In this document: positions 25,242 to 33,480 of the stretch, piece after piece
Layout: every line of letters begins with the position of its first letter
Position numbering within the stretch: position 1 is the stretch's first letter
Assembly (NCBI GenBank): GCA_934155165.1
Contig: CAKPGS010000011.1
Location: 1-33,624, forward strand
Direction: 5' to 3'
Origin: an uncultured Clostridia bacterium
GTDB taxonomy: Bacteria; Bacillota; Clostridia; TANB77; CAG-508
DNA length: 33,624 bases
The notes under the pieces: model-generated
Seen by the model: only the letters and a program-made list of their open reading frames with translations
Databases searched by the model: none
What the model was told of the DNA's origin: nothing
Position numbers and translations under genes: made by a program

Positions 25242-25689
25242 AATCTTCATTTACATCTTTTAATAATTCTAATTGTGATATTAATAAGGCTTCCATTTTT
25301 GCTTTATATATATCAAATTGTTTTTTAGTATCTTCTATTTGTTTTTTCTTTGAAATTATCTCTTGATCTAAATCATCTACACTTTTTTGTGCATTTCCTT
25401 TTGCATCTGCTATTATTTGATCTGCCTGTTGTCTTGCAACTTTTTTTACTTCTTCTGCAGTTGATTGTGCCATTATTAATGTGCTTTGTAATGTTTCTTC
25501 TATATTTTTATAATGTTCTATATTTTTATTTAATTCTTCTACTTTAGATTTTGTATCTTGAAGTTCTTTATACATTTTTTCGTAATCTATTGTTAATTCA
25601 TCTAGGAAATCATCTACTTCATCTATACTGTATCCATTCATCATTTGTTTTGAGAATTTTTTATTTTCTATATCTAATGGTGTTAGCAT
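25240..25689 (-). CDS. divIVA: Cell-pole/septum protein DivIVA
   Basis: DivIVA binds negatively curved membrane at poles and septa and recruits division or segregation partners. The 149-aa protein has the diagnostic N-terminal lipid-binding domain, MLTPLDIENKKFSKQMMNGY followed by SIDEVDDFLDEL, with the exposed hydrophobic start. Coiled coils follow to the C-terminus (about 32-65 and 75-145). It is slightly shorter than the Bacillus protein. It follows sepF by 37 nt, as in the conserved ylm/sepF-divIVA neighbourhood, though the usual ylmG and ylmH genes between them are absent. Confidence 0.92.
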   Translation of the reverse strand: MLTPLDIENKKFSKQMMNGYSIDEVDDFLDELTIDYEKMYKELQDTKSKVEELNKNIEHYKNIEETLQSTLIMAQSTAEEVKKVARQQADQIIADAKGNAQKSVDDLDQEIISKKKQIEDTKKQFDIYKAKMEALLISQLELLKDVNED

Positions 25690-25726
25690 TATATTTCCTC
25701 CCTAATGTTAATTCAATTTTTTAAAA

Positions 25727-26218
25727 TTATCCATTGTTTCTTAACCATGAAACTGATAACTTATTTTTTATTTCTTCTCTAGCCATTTCATTTGTAATTT
25801 CATAATTCATTGGTGCAACTAAGAATATTGAATTAGAAACTTTTTGTATATGTCCATTTAAAGCAAATACTCCACCACTAATAAAGTCTACTATTCTTCT
25901 AGCAACATCTTTATTTACATATTCTAAGTTTACTATGACTGATTTTTTTTGTTTTAATGATTCACATATTTCTTCTGATTGTTCAAATGTTGTTGGTTGT
26001 GATATAACCATTTTTATTGATTGTGTTTGTGGCATAGCAACTATTTTTTCTTTATTTTTTCTCCCTAAATTTCCGAAGATGCCTTTTCCTTCATTTTCCT
26101 CATCTTCTTCATAGTCATCATAATCATAATCTATTTCATTATCGAATTCTTCATCTTCTTCTCTATCATTTCCCATTCCTAATGTTTCCCATAATTTATT
26201 CATTATAGCTCCTGCCAT
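25727..26218 (-). CDS. sepF: Cell division protein SepF
   Basis: SepF anchors FtsZ to the membrane and shapes the division ring. The 163-aa protein has an N-terminal amphipathic helix (AIMNKLWETLGM), a very acidic Asp/Glu/Tyr linker (18-44) and the C-terminal SepF domain (about 66-155) with SVIVNLEYVNKDVARRIVDF and the Gly-Gly turn at 115-116. A second in-frame Met (residue 6) is possible, but AGGAGGT is placed for the first. It has its own promoter and is followed by divIVA. Confidence 0.93.
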   Translation of the reverse strand: MAGAIMNKLWETLGMGNDREEDEEFDNEIDYDYDDYEEDEENEGKGIFGNLGRKNKEKIVAMPQTQSIKMVISQPTTFEQSEEICESLKQKKSVIVNLEYVNKDVARRIVDFISGGVFALNGHIQKVSNSIFLVAPMNYEITNEMAREEIKNKLSVSWLRNNG

Positions 26219-26261
26219 TTGAACAACCTCCTAAAAATTTATCTTTCCTACGTATGCACAT

Positions 26262-26290
26262 AGTATCCTACTTTTTTTATTTTTTGTCAA
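26262..26290 (-). promoter_or_regulatory. Probable sigma-A promoter of sepF-divIVA
   Basis: On the minus strand a perfect TTGACA (26285-26290), a 17-nt spacer and GATACT (26262-26267) lie about 44 nt upstream of sepF, in the 126-nt gap after the HlyD-like gene. Confidence 0.6.
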
Positions 26291-26344
26291 TAGTTTTTCT
26301 ATTTGTAATTTTTTTTTAATGTTTTTGTAATATTTTTGTAATAT

Positions 26345-27577
26345 TTATTCTTTTGGATTTACCATTATCTCATCATAAACGCCTATGCTTTTATTGTTTA
26401 CTATATCTACTGATGACCAACCCATTTCTTTTAATTCTTCTGTTGTATAATCTTCCACTATACTATAATTTTCATTACTTTTGCTTACTTTAACTAAGAT
26501 TTTATCTTTATATCCTGCTCTGACTCTTACAACATATTTAAGTCCATTTTCTTCCAATAAAGATGTATTTGGAACTTTTAAGCCACTATAACTCCAATAT
26601 ATTATGTCAAAATTAATCTTTCTATATTCAATTAAATCTTCAACATCTTTAGTAATTTTAAAAATAATTATTTTCTTCTCATTATCTTGATTAATTTTTT
26701 TAACTTTTGCAGTTATTTCATCACCATTTGTAAGTCTAATTTTATAATTCTTTCCTTCTTCAAGATTTTGAGCTTCGTTATTCTTTAAAACAGTTGCAAT
26801 ATAGCAATAATAGTTATTAACAACCTTTCCGCATTCTGTACTATTAGGTATTATTTGTCCTGTTTTTAAATTCAACTTATTTAAAAAATCTTCTGTTATA
26901 GTATCTAAAGAATTTACATTCAATTTTTCTTCAAGTCCATCTACTTTATAGGAAACCACTCCACTATTTGTTGCTTTCATATACTCGCTACCAGAATTTA
27001 ATTGTTTTTCATATTCACTTCTTTTTTGAATTAATTTTTTCATATATGAGCCTGAAGGGCTTAATTCTCCAATTATTTTTGTTTTCTTTTTTACTAGCTC
27101 GTCCAATTCACTTTTATATTCTTGTATTTTCTGAACATCCTTTACATTGTTCATTTGATTTATTTTATTTTCTATTTCTGTTTCAATAACTTTCACATCA
27201 CTCGAAAATATATTACTTTCCTGGCTTTGAGCTTCTGCTATTTTATTATCTAATTCTTTTATTTTATTATTTAAATTTTCTTCATCTTTTGTATAATATC
27301 TAAATGCATTTTCATTTGTAGAAATTTTTTCTCCCTCTGCTTTTATTTGTGACATTCCATTTTTATAATTTTCACCTTTTAATACAGTTTCTTCTCTTAT
27401 TATATACCCTTCAGCTGATATTTCTGAAGATATTCTCCCATTTTCAACTGTAACAATATCTGTTGGTTGTAATAGAAGGTTTCCAACTTCAAAAATTACA
27501 TATGCAATTATTAGTATAGCTATTAGAATAATTATTATTTTTAACAATAGCATTTTTATCTTTTTGTTTTTCTTCAC
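26345..27577 (-). CDS. HlyD-like membrane-fusion protein
   Basis: The 410-aa protein has a basic start, one membrane helix (about 9-33) and then an extracytoplasmic region. That region has a lipoyl-like half (VENGRISSEISAEGYIIREETVL), a coiled-coil hairpin (about 95-195) and a second half with ATNSGVVSYKVDGLEE and beta-barrel sequence. This is the layout of HlyD-type adaptors, which link exporters to outer layers in Gram-negatives; in Gram-positives the role is often unknown. The GTG at 27575-27577 is preferred to a longer frame starting inside the REP hairpin, because GGAGG lies 7 nt before it. Genes of this kind next to sepF recur in Clostridia. No ABC transporter gene is adjacent, so a transport role is not supported by context. 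Confidence 0.75.
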   Translation of the reverse strand: MKKNKKIKMLLLKIIIILIAILIIAYVIFEVGNLLLQPTDIVTVENGRISSEISAEGYIIREETVLKGENYKNGMSQIKAEGEKISTNENAFRYYTKDEENLNNKIKELDNKIAEAQSQESNIFSSDVKVIETEIENKINQMNNVKDVQKIQEYKSELDELVKKKTKIIGELSPSGSYMKKLIQKRSEYEKQLNSGSEYMKATNSGVVSYKVDGLEEKLNVNSLDTITEDFLNKLNLKTGQIIPNSTECGKVVNNYYCYIATVLKNNEAQNLEEGKNYKIRLTNGDEITAKVKKINQDNEKKIIIFKITKDVEDLIEYRKINFDIIYWSYSGLKVPNTSLLEENGLKYVVRVRAGYKDKILVKVSKSNENYSIVEDYTTEELKEMGWSSVDIVNNKSIGVYDEIMVNPKE

Positions 27578-27622
27578 TCTATTTCCTCCAACATTAAATT
27601 TTAGATTACATTTTTTAATTTC

Positions 27623-27646
27623 GGGCACGGAGCACCGTGCCCCTAC
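27623..27646 (-). repeat. REP-like hairpin with 5' GTAG (R5)
   Basis: On the minus strand GTAG is followed by an 8-bp stem, GGGCACGG and CCGTGCCC, with a TGCT loop. It lies in the 96-nt gap between miaA and the HlyD-like gene and is nearly identical to R6 in the groESL gap. Confidence 0.75.
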
Positions 27647-27673
27647 AACGTATTACATTAAATTTATCATAAT

Positions 27674-28594
27674 TTACATTTCTTCTAAAATTAAATTTAT
27701 GTTATTAGATATTGTTTCATTTCCTTGTATCCATTTTACATTTTCAATTTTTTTAAACCATGTTATCTGTCTTTTTGCATATCTTCTTGTTTCCATTTTT
27801 ATTTTTTCTATCATTTCATCTTTGGTTATTTTTTTATCTAAGTATTCTACTACTTCTTTATAACCTAGGCCTTGCATTGCTGTTGGGAATTTATTATATT
27901 TTTTTAATATGTTTTCTACTTCTTTTATTAAACCTTGCTCAATCATTATATCTACTCTTTTGTTTATTCTTTTGTATAATTCTTCTCTTGCCCAATTTAT
28001 TGCATATACTTTGTAATCGTATTTTATTTCTTCTTTTCTAGATTCTTTTTCAAGCTCTGTTTTTGTTTTTCCTGTTTGATGATACATTTCTAGTACTCTT
28101 AGTATTCTTTTTTTATCATTTTGACTTATGCTTTTCATTGCTTCACAGTCTATTTTTTTTGCTTCTTCATACAAATTTTGTAAGCCTTCTTTTTCTACTC
28201 GCTCTTCTAAATATTTTCTGTATTTTTCGTCAATTTTTATGTCATTATATTGTATATTATAAATTAAACTATTAACGTATAAACCTGTTCCTCCTGCAAT
28301 TATTGGTGTTTTTCCTTTTTTTAATATTTCTTCTATTGCTTTTTCTGCTTGAACTTTAAATTCTGCAACACTGTATCTTTCTGTTGGAGATACTATATCT
28401 ATCATATAATGTTTTATTCCTTGCATTTCTTCTGGAGTTACTTTTGCTGTTCCTATATTCATTTCTTTATATATTTGCATTGAATCTGCAGATATTATTT
28501 CTCCATTACATTTTTTCGCAAGTTCAACAGATAGGCTTGTTTTACCTGATGCTGTTGGCCCACATATTACAATTACTTTTGGTTTTGTATTCAT
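27674..28594 (-). CDS. miaA: tRNA dimethylallyltransferase MiaA
   Basis: MiaA adds the isopentenyl group to A37 of tRNAs that read UNN codons. The 306-aa protein shows the P-loop GPTASGKT at 12-19, ISADSMQIYKEMNIGTAK, the HYMIDIVSP motif, IIAGGTGLYVNSL and the C-terminal RRYAKRQITWF. All are typical, as is the length. Its ATG shares one base with the stop codon of the upstream membrane-protein gene (TAATG), which suggests translational coupling. It is the third gene of mutL-membrane protein-miaA; mutL-miaA proximity is conserved in Firmicutes. Confidence 0.96.
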   Translation of the reverse strand: MNTKPKVIVICGPTASGKTSLSVELAKKCNGEIISADSMQIYKEMNIGTAKVTPEEMQGIKHYMIDIVSPTERYSVAEFKVQAEKAIEEILKKGKTPIIAGGTGLYVNSLIYNIQYNDIKIDEKYRKYLEERVEKEGLQNLYEEAKKIDCEAMKSISQNDKKRILRVLEMYHQTGKTKTELEKESRKEEIKYDYKVYAINWAREELYKRINKRVDIMIEQGLIKEVENILKKYNKFPTAMQGLGYKEVVEYLDKKITKDEMIEKIKMETRRYAKRQITWFKKIENVKWIQGNETISNNINLILEEM

Positions 28595-28989
28595 TATATT
28601 TTCAACCCTTTTATATAACTTACTTCAATGACTAATACTATAATAAATATAATAGCTATTGTCAAAATTTTTCTGCTAAAAACATTTTTTTCTATTATTT
28701 TCATTTTATAATTATTCATATATATTGCAATTGTTGGCATAGTAATTATTCCATTTACTGCAGTAAATATAAATAAATCTACATTTTTTATAAAGCTTGT
28801 TGCCTCGGCATTTTTTGCACTTATATTTGCTATATTTATAACAATTAAGGTTGCAATAAAGTTTATTATAAATCCTATTATTATAAATGCAACTTTATTT
28901 TTTATTTCAAATAATTTCATATTTGATATTGTTATAGCCATTAATGCTAAATACAATATTGTAATTATTAAAAATATTATAATTTTCAT
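28594..28989 (-). CDS. Small four-helix membrane protein of unknown function
   Basis: I do not recognise this 131-aa protein. It has four hydrophobic segments (about 3-21, 32-55, 70-90 and 105-125) linked by short Lys-rich loops, and no conserved charged residue inside the helices that would suggest a channel or enzyme. It starts 6 nt after the mutL stop codon, with a GTAGGA ribosome site that overlaps the end of mutL, and its own stop overlaps the miaA start by one base. The tight coupling shows it is a real gene of the operon; its link to repair or tRNA modification is not evident. Confidence 0.7.
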   Translation of the reverse strand: MKIIIFLIITILYLALMAITISNMKLFEIKNKVAFIIIGFIINFIATLIVINIANISAKNAEATSFIKNVDLFIFTAVNGIITMPTIAIYMNNYKMKIIEKNVFSRKILTIAIIFIIVLVIEVSYIKGLKI

Positions 28990-28995
28990 ATTTTC

Positions 28996-31260
28996 CTACT
29001 TTCTAGCAAATTTTCTTTCAATGTCGTATTTTGTCATTTTTATAGCTGTTGGTCTTCCGTGTGGACATGTAAATGGATTTGGTAATTCTAATAATTTGTC
29101 CATTAAGCTGTCTACTTCTTCTTTCGTTAGTGCCATATGTGCCTTAACAGCTGCTTTGCATGCAACAGTTGCTATAAATCTTTCTTCTATTTCTTGTTTT
29201 GCTGTTCTTGCTACTGTATTTATTTCATCTAATGTTTCTAAGAATAATTCTTTTGTATCTAAGTCTAGCAATATACTTGGTGTTCCTGAAATTTTTATTG
29301 TATTTTCTCCAAATTCTTCTATTATAAATCCTGCTTTTTCAAATAATTCTAAATTATCTTTTGCTATATTCATTTCTTTGTGTGTTAATGTTATTATGTC
29401 TGGCAGAATCATAAGTTGTGAGTCTTTTTCTGTTTCTTTATAGAAATTCTTTTTTACTTTTTCATACATAATTCTTTCGTGTGCAGCGTGTTGATCTATT
29501 ATGTACATTTCTTTATCCATTTCTATTATTATGTATGTTTTAAAGGCTATTCCTATAAATTTATAAAATGGCTTACTTTTATATACTTCACTGTTTTCGA
29601 ATACAGATATATTTTCTGTTTCTGCTAAATTCATATCTTCATATGATATTGAATTATCTTCCTTTTTTTCTTCAACTTTTTCTGTTGAAGGCAATTTTCC
29701 AAAGGTTTTTAAATACATTTCATTAAAATCAACATTGTTTATATTTTCTTTTAATTTTTGTAATTCATCTAATTTTTCAAATACTGTTTTTTCTTCTAGA
29801 TTTTCTTCTTTTTCATTTGTTTTTTGTTCATTTAGTTCTTGTTCTTCTGCTTCTTTTTCCTCTTTATTTTGTACTGTTTCTTCTAAGTTTTCTACTGGTT
29901 CTATTTCTTGTATTTTTTGTTCTATTGCTTCATTTATAATATCTTTATTTTTTATTATATTTTCTATTTCTTTTTCTTCAAATATTTTTTCTTCTTTTTC
30001 CTCTACAACTGGTTCTACTGTTTGTTCTTTTATCTCATCTGTTTTTGCTTCAACATTGTTATTTTCTTGTGGTTTTATTCCTTTCTTTTGCATTTCTAAA
30101 TCATTTTGAATTTTTCTTTGTAATTCTATTAATTTATTTAAAGTTGAATTTACATCGATTTTTTCTTCTACTTTTGGTTCTGCATTCACATTATTTCTAA
30201 ATAATGAGCTTGATGACATTTTAAAGTTTTCTGCATTATTACTTTTATCTCTTTCTGTATCTGTTACTAAATCATTTTTTAATAGAGTATCTTTTATTGA
30301 ATGATATATTGCTTTAAATACTTTTTGTTCTTCTACAAATCTTACTTCTAATTTTGCTGGATGAACGTTTACATCTACTTTGCTTGAATCCATTTCTATA
30401 TTTAATACTAAAAATGGATATTTTCCTATTGGTAACATTCCTTTAAAACTTTTTTCGACTGCACTTGATAAGGTTTTATCTTTTATATATCTATCATTTA
30501 CAAAGAATAGTTGGTTACTTCTATTTGAACGTGCAATTCCTGGTTTTCCAACTACCCCTTTTATATGTAAATCTTCGTATTGATAATCCACATCTAAAAC
30601 TTGTGTTGCAACATCTTTTCCATATATGCTATAAATTACATCTTTTAAATTTCCATTTCCTGTTGTTTGAATTACAACTTTACCGCTAGATATTAGTTTA
30701 AAAGCTATTTCTGGATGTATTAATGCAAGTCTTGTTATTGCATCTTCTATATAACCTGCTTCTGTAAAGTCTTTCTTTAAAAATTTATATCTTACTGGTG
30801 TATTAAAGAATAATTTTGTTACAGTAATCATTGTTCCAACCGGTGCTGCTATTTCTTGTTTTTCTAAAATATCCCCTGCTTCTACAACTATTTTATTTCC
30901 TGTTTGTAATTCTCCTGTTCTTGAAATCATTTCAACGTTAGCAATAGCTGCAATACTTGCTAAAGCCTCTCCTCTGAACCCCATAGATTTAACTGTTTTT
31001 AAATCTTCGGCTACTCTTATTTTACTGGTTGCATGTCTTTCAAAGGCTATTTCCATATCATCTGGCATAATTCCTTTTCCGTCATCTGTAATTCTTATGT
31101 ATGAAATTCCTCCATTCTTTATTTCTATATTAATATTTTTTGCTCCTGCATCTATTGAATTTTCAACCATTTCTTTTACTACAGATGCTGGCCTTTCTAT
31201 AACCTCTCCTGCAGCAATTTGGTTAATTGTTAGTTCATCTAATAAAACTATTTTTCCCAT
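28996..31260 (-). CDS. mutL: DNA mismatch repair protein MutL
   Basis: MutL couples mismatch recognition by MutS to strand nicking. The 754-aa protein has the N-terminal GHKL ATPase with ENSIDAGAKN (33-42), DDGKGI (59-64) and GFRGEALASIA (94-104). A long Glu/Lys-rich linker (about 335-560) follows, then the C-terminal endonuclease domain with DQHAAHERIMYEK from residue 589, ACKAAVKAH and CPHGRPTAI. The DQHA(X)2E(X)4E metal site marks it as a nicking MutL, as expected in bacteria without MutH. The linker is longer than in many homologues, which explains the large size. AGGGAGAAG precedes the ATG. mutS is not beside it in this window. Confidence 0.96.
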   Translation of the reverse strand: MGKIVLLDELTINQIAAGEVIERPASVVKEMVENSIDAGAKNINIEIKNGGISYIRITDDGKGIMPDDMEIAFERHATSKIRVAEDLKTVKSMGFRGEALASIAAIANVEMISRTGELQTGNKIVVEAGDILEKQEIAAPVGTMITVTKLFFNTPVRYKFLKKDFTEAGYIEDAITRLALIHPEIAFKLISSGKVVIQTTGNGNLKDVIYSIYGKDVATQVLDVDYQYEDLHIKGVVGKPGIARSNRSNQLFFVNDRYIKDKTLSSAVEKSFKGMLPIGKYPFLVLNIEMDSSKVDVNVHPAKLEVRFVEEQKVFKAIYHSIKDTLLKNDLVTDTERDKSNNAENFKMSSSSLFRNNVNAEPKVEEKIDVNSTLNKLIELQRKIQNDLEMQKKGIKPQENNNVEAKTDEIKEQTVEPVVEEKEEKIFEEKEIENIIKNKDIINEAIEQKIQEIEPVENLEETVQNKEEKEAEEQELNEQKTNEKEENLEEKTVFEKLDELQKLKENINNVDFNEMYLKTFGKLPSTEKVEEKKEDNSISYEDMNLAETENISVFENSEVYKSKPFYKFIGIAFKTYIIIEMDKEMYIIDQHAAHERIMYEKVKKNFYKETEKDSQLMILPDIITLTHKEMNIAKDNLELFEKAGFIIEEFGENTIKISGTPSILLDLDTKELFLETLDEINTVARTAKQEIEERFIATVACKAAVKAHMALTKEEVDSLMDKLLELPNPFTCPHGRPTAIKMTKYDIERKFARK

Positions 31261-31299
31261 AATTCTTCTCCCTTAACTATATTAGAATTTTTCAAATGA

Positions 31300-31329
31300 A
31301 TTATATCATTAAAATTTAATTTTTGTATA
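31300..31329 (-). promoter_or_regulatory. Probable promoter of the mutL operon
   Basis: On the minus strand a perfect TATAAT (31300-31305) is preceded by TGA, an extended -10, with a weak -35 TATACA (31324-31329) 18 nt upstream. It lies 40 nt before the mutL start codon. Confidence 0.5.
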
Positions 31330-31369
31330 GTTTTTTACAACTTTTTTATTATTTAAATTAAATACAAAG

Positions 31370-31398
31370 TTATATAGGTGGAGCAGACTTCTATATAA
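31370..31398. promoter_or_regulatory. Inverted repeat, possible operator, upstream of the Cys-rich genes
   Basis: TTATATAG (31370-31377) and CTATATAA (31391-31398) form a perfect 8-bp inverted repeat separated by 13 nt. It lies in the divergent gap between mutL and the Cys-rich mini-genes. It includes a TATAAT (31394-31399), though no good -35 box precedes this. A dimeric repressor site is one reading; the sequence is AT-rich and may be chance. Confidence 0.3.
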
Positions 31399-31480
31399 TT
31401 GTAACACAATTTCAAAAAATGAATATTATATACCATACTAAGAAGTAAAGCTTAGGTTCTTATATAAGGAGGTAGCTATT

Positions 31481-31615
31481 ATGGGAAATTGTTGCTGCGG
31501 AAATGACAACATTTTATGGTTCATCATTTTATTCCTTCTTCTTTTCTGTGGAGGATGCGGAAACAGATGCTGCGACAGAGGAAACTGTGGTTGCAACGAT
31601 GGATGCGGATGTTAG
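31481..31615 (+). CDS. Tiny Gly/Cys-rich membrane protein 1 (YjcZ-like or high-cysteine type)
   Basis: This 44-aa product has a MGNCCCGNDN head, one hydrophobic helix (ILWFIILFLLLF, 11-22) and a tail with ten further cysteines in Gly-Cys and Cys-Cys patterns (CGGCGNRCCD, then CGCNDGCGC). Thirteen of its 44 residues are Cys. AAGGAGGT at 31466-31473 is a full match to the anti-Shine-Dalgarno, 7 nt before the ATG. It resembles in layout the tiny one-helix YjcZ-type sporulation proteins of Bacillus and clostridial high-cysteine proteins; similarity is in composition, so family and role (spore coat, metal or redox) are inference. A second gene of the same kind follows 41 nt later. Confidence 0.75.
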   Translation: MGNCCCGNDNILWFIILFLLLFCGGCGNRCCDRGNCGCNDGCGC

Positions 31616-31656
31616 TCTTATGAAAAAAATGTACTTATTGAAAGGGGGGAAACATT

Positions 31657-31773
31657 ATGCCAGAAAATAGAGGATGCGGATGCGGTTGCGGATTTGGTGG
31701 TGACTGCTGTTGGATAATAATATTATTCATATTAATAATTTGCTGCTGTGGAAATAACAACGGATGTTGCTAA
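31657..31773 (+). CDS. Tiny Gly/Cys-rich membrane protein 2
   Basis: This 38-aa product mirrors its neighbour: an N-terminal Gly-Cys head (RGCGCGCGFGGDCC), one helix (WIIILFILII, 19-28) and a short Cys tail (CCCGNNNGCC). Ten residues are Cys. AAAGGGGGGA at 31641-31650 is the ribosome binding site. The order of parts is swapped in weight relative to the first protein, whose long Cys segment follows the helix. The two probably share a transcript that ends at the hairpin before groEL. They look like a duplicated, diverged pair. Spore-surface or envelope location is inferred from composition only. Confidence 0.75.
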   Translation: MPENRGCGCGCGFGGDCCWIIILFILIICCCGNNNGCC

Positions 31774-31783
31774 TTTTTAAACA

Positions 31784-31822
31784 CAAAAATAAGGGAGTCT
31801 TTAGCTCCCTTGTCTTATTTTT
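31784..31822. terminator. Bidirectional intrinsic terminator
   Basis: AAGGGAG (31791-31797) and CTCCCTT (31805-31811) form a stem with a 7-nt loop, extended by flanking A- and T-rich arms. It serves the plus-strand Cys-rich genes and the convergent groESL operon, whose stop codon it touches. Confidence 0.8.
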
Positions 31823-33452
31823 AATACATTCCGCCCATTGGTGCGTCTTCGTGTCCTCCACATCCGCATTCTTTTGGTTCTTTCTTTTCTGTTACTAAAC
31901 TTTCTGTTGTTAGTATCATTGATGCTACACTTGATGCATTTTGTATTGCACTTCTTGTTACTTTTGTTGGGTCTACTATTCCTTCTTTTTTCATGTCTAC
32001 ATATTTTTCTGTTGCTGCATCAAAACCTATTCCATCTTCTGAATTTTTAACCTTTTCTAGTATTACTGCTGGCTCTAATCCTGCATTTCTTGCTATTTGT
32101 TTTATTGGCTCTTCTAAGGCATTTAATACTATTTTTGCTCCTAGTTTTTCGTCTTCTTCTAATGTACTTGCTAATTTTTCTACTTTTGGAACTACATTTA
32201 CATATGCTGTTCCTCCACCTGCAACTATTCCTTCTTCAACTGCTGCTTTTGTTGCAGATAATGCATCTTCTATTCTTAGTTTTTTGTCTTTCATTTCTAT
32301 TTCTGTTGCTGCCCCAACTTGAATTACGGCAACTCCACCTGCTATTTTTGCAAGTCTTTCTTGTAATTTTTCTTTATCGAATTCACTTTTTGTTTCTTCT
32401 ATTAGATTTTTTAATTGTTTTACTCTTTCTTCTATTTTTGCTTTATCTCCGCTTCCATCAACTATTATTGTGTTTTCTTTTTGAACTTTTACTTGTTTTG
32501 CTCTTCCTAATTGTTCAATTTGAACATCTTTTAATTCCATTCCAAGGTCTGAAGATATAACTTCTCCACCTGTTAAAATTGCCATATCTTCTAGCATTTC
32601 TTTTCTTCTATCTCCATAACCTGGAGCTTTTACTGCTACAACATTTAAAACTCCTCTTAATTTGTTTAATATTATTGTAGACAATGCTTCTTGTTCTATA
32701 TCTTCACATACTATAACAAGTTTTCCAGATTGTTGCATTAAATTTTCTAATAATGGTAATATTTCTTGAATATTGCTTATTTTTTTATCTGTTAATAATA
32801 TATATGGATTATCTATAATTGCTTCCATTTTATCTGTATCTGTTACCATATATGGAGAGATGTATCCTTTATCAAATTGCATTCCTTCAACTACATCTAC
32901 ATATGTATCTGATGTTTTTGATTCTTCTATTGTAATTACTCCATCTTTTGAAACTTTTTCCATTGCATCTGCAATTAAGTTTCCTATTTCTTTATTGTTT
33001 GCTGAAATACTTGCAACTCTTGCTATATCTTCTTTTCCATTTACTGGTGAGCTTATTTCTTTTATTCCTTTTACTGCTTCCTCTACTGCTTTATCTATAC
33101 CTCTTTTTATTGCCATTGGATCTCCACCTGCAGCAACATTTTTTACTCCTTCTTTTACCATTGCTTGTGCTAGCACTGTTGCTGTTGTTGTTCCATCTCC
33201 GGCTACATCGTTTGTTTTTGTAGAAACTTCTTTTACTAAACGAGCTCCCATATTTTCAAAACTATCATCTAGTTCTATTTCTTTTGCTATTGTAACACCA
33301 TCGTTCGTAATTAATGGTGCTCCATAGTTTTTATCTAATACTACATTTCTTCCTTTTGGTCCTAATGTAACTTTAACTGTATCTGCTAATTTATTAACAC
33401 CTTCTAATAATGCTTTTCTTGCATCTTCTCCATAAATAATTTCTTTTGACAT
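31821..33452 (-). CDS. groEL: Chaperonin GroEL
   Basis: GroEL forms the double-ring folding chamber closed by GroES. The 543-aa protein is full length, with TLGPKGRNVVLD (29-40), the ATP-site AGDGTTTATVLAQ (84-96) and VEEGIVAGGG in the intermediate-equatorial region. The C-terminal tail differs from the usual Gly-Gly-Met repeat: it reads KECGCGGHEDAPMGGMY, with two cysteines and a His. A strong AGGAGGAA site precedes the ATG. It follows groES after a 58-nt gap that holds a REP-like palindrome. The groESL promoter and any CIRCE operator lie outside the window. Confidence 0.98.
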   Translation of the reverse strand: MSKEIIYGEDARKALLEGVNKLADTVKVTLGPKGRNVVLDKNYGAPLITNDGVTIAKEIELDDSFENMGARLVKEVSTKTNDVAGDGTTTATVLAQAMVKEGVKNVAAGGDPMAIKRGIDKAVEEAVKGIKEISSPVNGKEDIARVASISANNKEIGNLIADAMEKVSKDGVITIEESKTSDTYVDVVEGMQFDKGYISPYMVTDTDKMEAIIDNPYILLTDKKISNIQEILPLLENLMQQSGKLVIVCEDIEQEALSTIILNKLRGVLNVVAVKAPGYGDRRKEMLEDMAILTGGEVISSDLGMELKDVQIEQLGRAKQVKVQKENTIIVDGSGDKAKIEERVKQLKNLIEETKSEFDKEKLQERLAKIAGGVAVIQVGAATEIEMKDKKLRIEDALSATKAAVEEGIVAGGGTAYVNVVPKVEKLASTLEEDEKLGAKIVLNALEEPIKQIARNAGLEPAVILEKVKNSEDGIGFDAATEKYVDMKKEGIVDPTKVTRSAIQNASSVASMILTTESLVTEKKEPKECGCGGHEDAPMGGMY

Positions 33453-33480
33453 TTCACATTCCTCCTATCATTTATTTATA

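Noticed and set aside
27578..27628. Longer HlyD-like frame starting with a GTG in the REP hairpin
   Set aside because: GGAGG is correctly spaced for the GTG at 27577, and the upstream codons translate repeat and leader sequence.
29735..30109. Repeated TTCTT-like sequence that resembles a short tandem repeat
   Set aside because: It is the antisense of the Glu/Lys-rich MutL linker, without equal-length repeats or spacers, so neither a CRISPR nor a true tandem repeat.
31434..31440. CATACTA resembling a forespore sigma-factor -10 box before the Cys-rich genes
   Set aside because: It matches CATnnTA, but no -35 box lies at the required distance, so sporulation control is not supported by sequence.
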